A stretch of 7,624 nucleotides of DNA, from NCBI GenBank assembly GCA_025997275.1, contig BNUJ01000069.1, forward strand, positions 1 through 7,624. The letters are read 5' to 3'. Of this stretch, positions 5,956 through 7,624 are shown one piece after another. This stretch comes from Deferribacterales bacterium (GTDB lineage Bacteria; Chrysiogenota; Deferribacteres; Deferribacterales; JAISNW01). Under the pieces are notes generated by a model. It saw only the letters and a program-made list of their open reading frames with translations, was not told where the DNA came from and searched no databases. The stretch's first letter is position 1, and every line of letters begins with the position of its first letter. The translations under genes and the position numbers were made by a program.

Positions 5956-6926
5956 ATGAAAGATATTTCTTTATGGCGTAGGCTGTTTGCCTGCATAGCC
6001 CCATCTAAGCTGGGGCGCAACATAGTGCGTGAGGGGCGCATAGTTGACTATTTCCAATGGTTCTTTGATAAACGTAATAGAGCACGGGGGGGGGGGCTGG
6101 ATTCCCACAATATTTGTCAGTTGTTGCAATCGTCAAGAATGAAACAGCATATATAGCCGAATGGCTGGAGTATCACCTGTTAGTAGGTGTTGAGAAGTTC
6201 TACATTTACGATAATAATTCTACGGATAACCTAAAAGAATATTTAGAGCCATATATTAAAGCGGGCATAGTAGAGTATATTCCATATCCGCATAGTCAGG
6301 CGGGCGGGGCGGCACAAAAAAATGCCTATAACGACGCTGTCAGCCGATTTAAGTATAATTCGTTCTGGTTAGCATTTATAGACCTTGACGAGTTCCTTGT
6401 GCCAGTCCAAACTGAGACAGTTTCTGATTTTTTACGCGAGTTTGAAGATGTGCCTAGTGTATATGTGAACTGGCTGGTCTATGGCGACAGCGGACACAAG
6501 ACGAAACCAAATGGGCTAGTGATAGAACACTTTAGGCAGCATTCCGAGACTGATTTTGTTGATAATTTTCAGATTAAGACAATAGCAAACCCAAGATATG
6601 TGTTTATGGAGGATATTCACGTATCTCACAGCTGGCACGCTAACCCCAACACAGCCTTTGACACTCACCACAACATTAAGAAAACTGTAGCAGGTTCATA
6701 TAAATCAGATGTGGTTTTGCAGGATAAACTGCGATTAAATCACTACTGGGGCAAGTCGCTGGAAGAGTTCCAGCAGAAAGTAAGTCGTGGCACACATATA
6801 GACGCAGATAAAAGTGCTATCCAGATGTTTAATGCTAGAAATCGCAACGAGGTGACGGACGGCATTATGGATAAATATGTGCCACCAGTGAAAGAGCAAA
6901 TAGCAAAGAGGTTTGCTCTCAAATAG
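5956..6926 (+). CDS. Family 92 glycosyltransferase, phase-variable, out of frame here (OFF)
   Basis: One gene broken by a G11 run. The first frame begins at ATG 5956 (MKDISLWRRLFACIAPSKLG) and runs through the tract into a stop after residue 66. The second frame carries the enzyme: PQYLSVVAIVKNETAYIAEW, YIYDNNSTDN, FWLAFIDLDEFLVP with the DLDEF metal and nucleotide-sugar motif, HVSHSWHANP, and LRLNHYWGKSLEEF. This is the GT92 (DUF23-like) pattern of a cytoplasmic GT-A transferase. With nine or twelve G the frames join to about 322-323 residues, and FPQYLS follows the Gly/Ala linker. TTG 6114 could start the second frame alone but has no ribosome-binding site. A TAG at 6078-6080 closes that frame just before the tract. 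The sugar and acceptor are unknown. The gene is divergent from the oxidoreductase operon, sharing a 170-base intergenic region. Confidence 0.85.
6086..6096 (+). repeat. Homopolymer G11 in the GT92 gene
   Basis: Eleven consecutive G encoding Arg-Gly-Gly-Gly, about 44 codons after the start and directly before the conserved GT92 domain. Eleven gives the truncated frame; nine or twelve restores the transferase. Confidence 0.95.
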
Positions 6927-6946
6927 TCTCTGTGCTATCCTGATGT

Positions 6947-7006
6947 TTAGTTCACACCCCTGCGTGTAGCACTTCTCACAACCCTTTTAGCTACATTGAT
7001 GTCAAA
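6947..7006 (-). pseudogene. Fragment of a second Rpn-family gene
   Basis: Directly after the TAA of the neighbouring Rpn gene, the minus strand repeats 26 bases of that gene exactly and in the same reading frame (residues FDINVAKR, then V). The sequence then diverges (VRSATRRGVN) and stops at TAA 6949-6947. It reads as a leftover of another Rpn copy or of a recombination event that swapped the C-terminal part. It has no start of its own and is not expected to make a protein. Confidence 0.5.
6981..7006. repeat. 26-bp perfect direct repeat, copy downstream of Rpn stop
   Basis: Identical to 7225-7250. It begins ACCCTTTTAGC and ends GATGTCAAA on the + strand. This copy lies outside the Rpn coding frame, two bases past its stop codon. 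Confidence 0.95.
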
Positions 7007-7007
7007 A

Positions 7008-7624
7008 TTACACAATTATATCGTTTTGTAGCTCTTTTAGCTTGGCAAGTGAAAGACCTGTGCCCTTTGATATGGTGTCAAGAGGCATCCCAAGTGCTAA
7101 AAAGTTCCTAGCAGTTTCAAGGGTTTTTGTTCGCTCGCCCTCTTGCTTGCCCTCTTGCTTGCCTTTTTGTTCGCCTTTCTGCATACCTATTAGCATGCCC
7201 TCGTCAAACGCCTCTTCACGCCATACCCTTTTAGCTACATTGATGTCAAACTCTGATGTCAACATACCCATATTCATTACCTCCCGCGAGTGTTTATATA
7301 GAAAGTCTTTTAGTATCCCCCGCTCTATACATATCCGTATAGCTCGCTCCATTGCACTGGCTAAAGCGACTTTGTCCTCGCTATCTATCCCCTTTGTCTC
7401 CTGCCTAACTACCTCTACAAACTCCGCATAGTCCCCAAGTGTTCCGCTTGCTCGCAAAACCTTCCTGTTATGTCCCTTATTAACATTCAATACTCTTGCT
7501 TCTAACTCTAAAAAGTTATGTGTATCCTTTCTTGTTTCGTCTTTTGCAAACATCTCAGATAGCTTTATATAATAATCATCTGCTTTTAACGAAGTAACGC
7601 CATTATATAACACTATAAACTCTG
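7008..7624 (-). CDS. Rpn-family PD-(D/E)XK nuclease / putative transposase, 5' end outside window
   Basis: The frame is open to the window edge: before the GTG at 7613 it continues as Glu-Phe-Ile, giving EFIVLYNG, a conserved segment of the family. The GTG is therefore not the true start, and the catalytic N-terminal part lies outside. Visible parts are the IKLSEMF segment, LEARVLNVNKGHNRKVL, TLGDYAEFVEVVRQ, ALASAMERAIRICIERGILKDFL, KHSREVMNM, then a charged Gly/Lys/Gln/Glu tail and an end (TARNFLALGMPLDTISKGTGLSLAKLKEL) that looks like a small helix-turn-helix. This order is typical of Rpn proteins, which cleave DNA and stimulate RecA-independent recombination; they are usually multicopy. 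It points toward the glycan locus but shares no operon with it. Stop TAA at 7010-7008. Confidence 0.85.
   Translation of the reverse strand, partial: EFIVLYNGVTSLKADDYYIKLSEMFAKDETRKDTHNFLELEARVLNVNKGHNRKVLRASGTLGDYAEFVEVVRQETKGIDSEDKVALASAMERAIRICIERGILKDFLYKHSREVMNMGMLTSEFDINVAKRVWREEAFDEGMLIGMQKGEQKGKQEGKQEGERTKTLETARNFLALGMPLDTISKGTGLSLAKLKELQNDIIV
7134..7181 (-). repeat. Four 12-bp tandem repeats in the Rpn tail
   Basis: Four diverged copies of a 12-base unit (the two middle-type units read CAAGAGGGCAAG and CAAGAGGGCGAG). They encode QKGE, QKGK, QEGK and QEGE. The unit is a multiple of three, so copy-number change lengthens or shortens the charged linker without breaking the frame. Confidence 0.85.
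7225..7250. repeat. 26-bp perfect direct repeat, copy inside Rpn
   Basis: Identical to 6981-7006. On the minus strand it encodes FDINVAKR plus part of the next codon, at the boundary between the conserved domain and the repetitive C-terminal tail of the Rpn protein. Confidence 0.95.

Noticed and set aside
6931..6972. GTGCTA / TAGCAC inverted repeat after GT92 as a terminator
   Set aside because: Six base pairs around a loop of about 30 bases and no U-run; likely chance within the Rpn fragment.
7042..7431. 129-codon open frame on the + strand
   Set aside because: Antisense shadow of the Rpn gene; its PSCLPSCLPFCSPF repeats are just the 12-bp tandem repeats read backwards.

Overview
The window looks like an accessory glycan-modification locus from a bacterium using the standard code: two genes end in TGA directly before or inside a ribosome-binding site or start codon, and tryptophan is encoded by TGG. 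Base composition is moderately AT-leaning, with frequent ATA and TAT codons. An ISNCY-type transposase remnant, a PD-(D/E)XK 'Rpn' nuclease/transposase, a family-92 glycosyltransferase and long G/C homopolymers fit a host-associated Gram-negative anaerobe. A treponeme-like spirochaete is my best but weak guess; nothing here proves the taxon.

Layout. 1-422 (+): the end of an ISNCY-type transposase with its catalytic core deleted. 478-2634 (-): a polytopic GT-C glycosyltransferase with its own promoter. Between that promoter and the GT-C start lies a 31-codon ORF containing a run of ten C. 2941-5785 (-): a three-gene operon of an FAD-dependent oxidoreductase (UDP-galactopyranose-mutase-like fold), a small membrane protein with a cytosolic winged-helix-like tail, and a class I SAM methyltransferase split by a 9-G tract. 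5956-6926 (+): a divergent GT92 glycosyltransferase split by an 11-G tract. 6947-7624 (-): an Rpn-family gene running off the window edge, with a fragment of a second copy directly after its stop. Nothing resembling tRNA, rRNA or CRISPR was seen.

How it may work. GT-C enzymes normally use polyprenyl-phosphate sugars outside the cytoplasmic membrane. The oxidoreductase could act on a nucleotide sugar, the methyltransferase could cap or decorate a sugar, and GT92 could add another residue in the cytoplasm. The substrates are not readable from the sequence.

The main finding is that three separate transcription units of this one locus each carry a G/C homopolymer of 9 to 11 bases near the 5' end of a reading frame: G9 in the methyltransferase, G11 in GT92, and C10 in the leader ORF of the GT-C gene. 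As read here the methyltransferase and GT92 are both out of frame by one base. The leader ORF ends on the GT-C ribosome-binding site, in a position that would favour translational coupling. This is a strong candidate for a combinatorial phase-variable surface-glycan locus with an unusual third switch in an upstream ORF instead of the enzyme gene. The competing explanation for the two frameshifts is homopolymer error in the sequence. A perfect-consensus promoter on the + strand at 2805-2833 faces no gene and points into the 3' end of the methyltransferase, which is a second unexplained signal.
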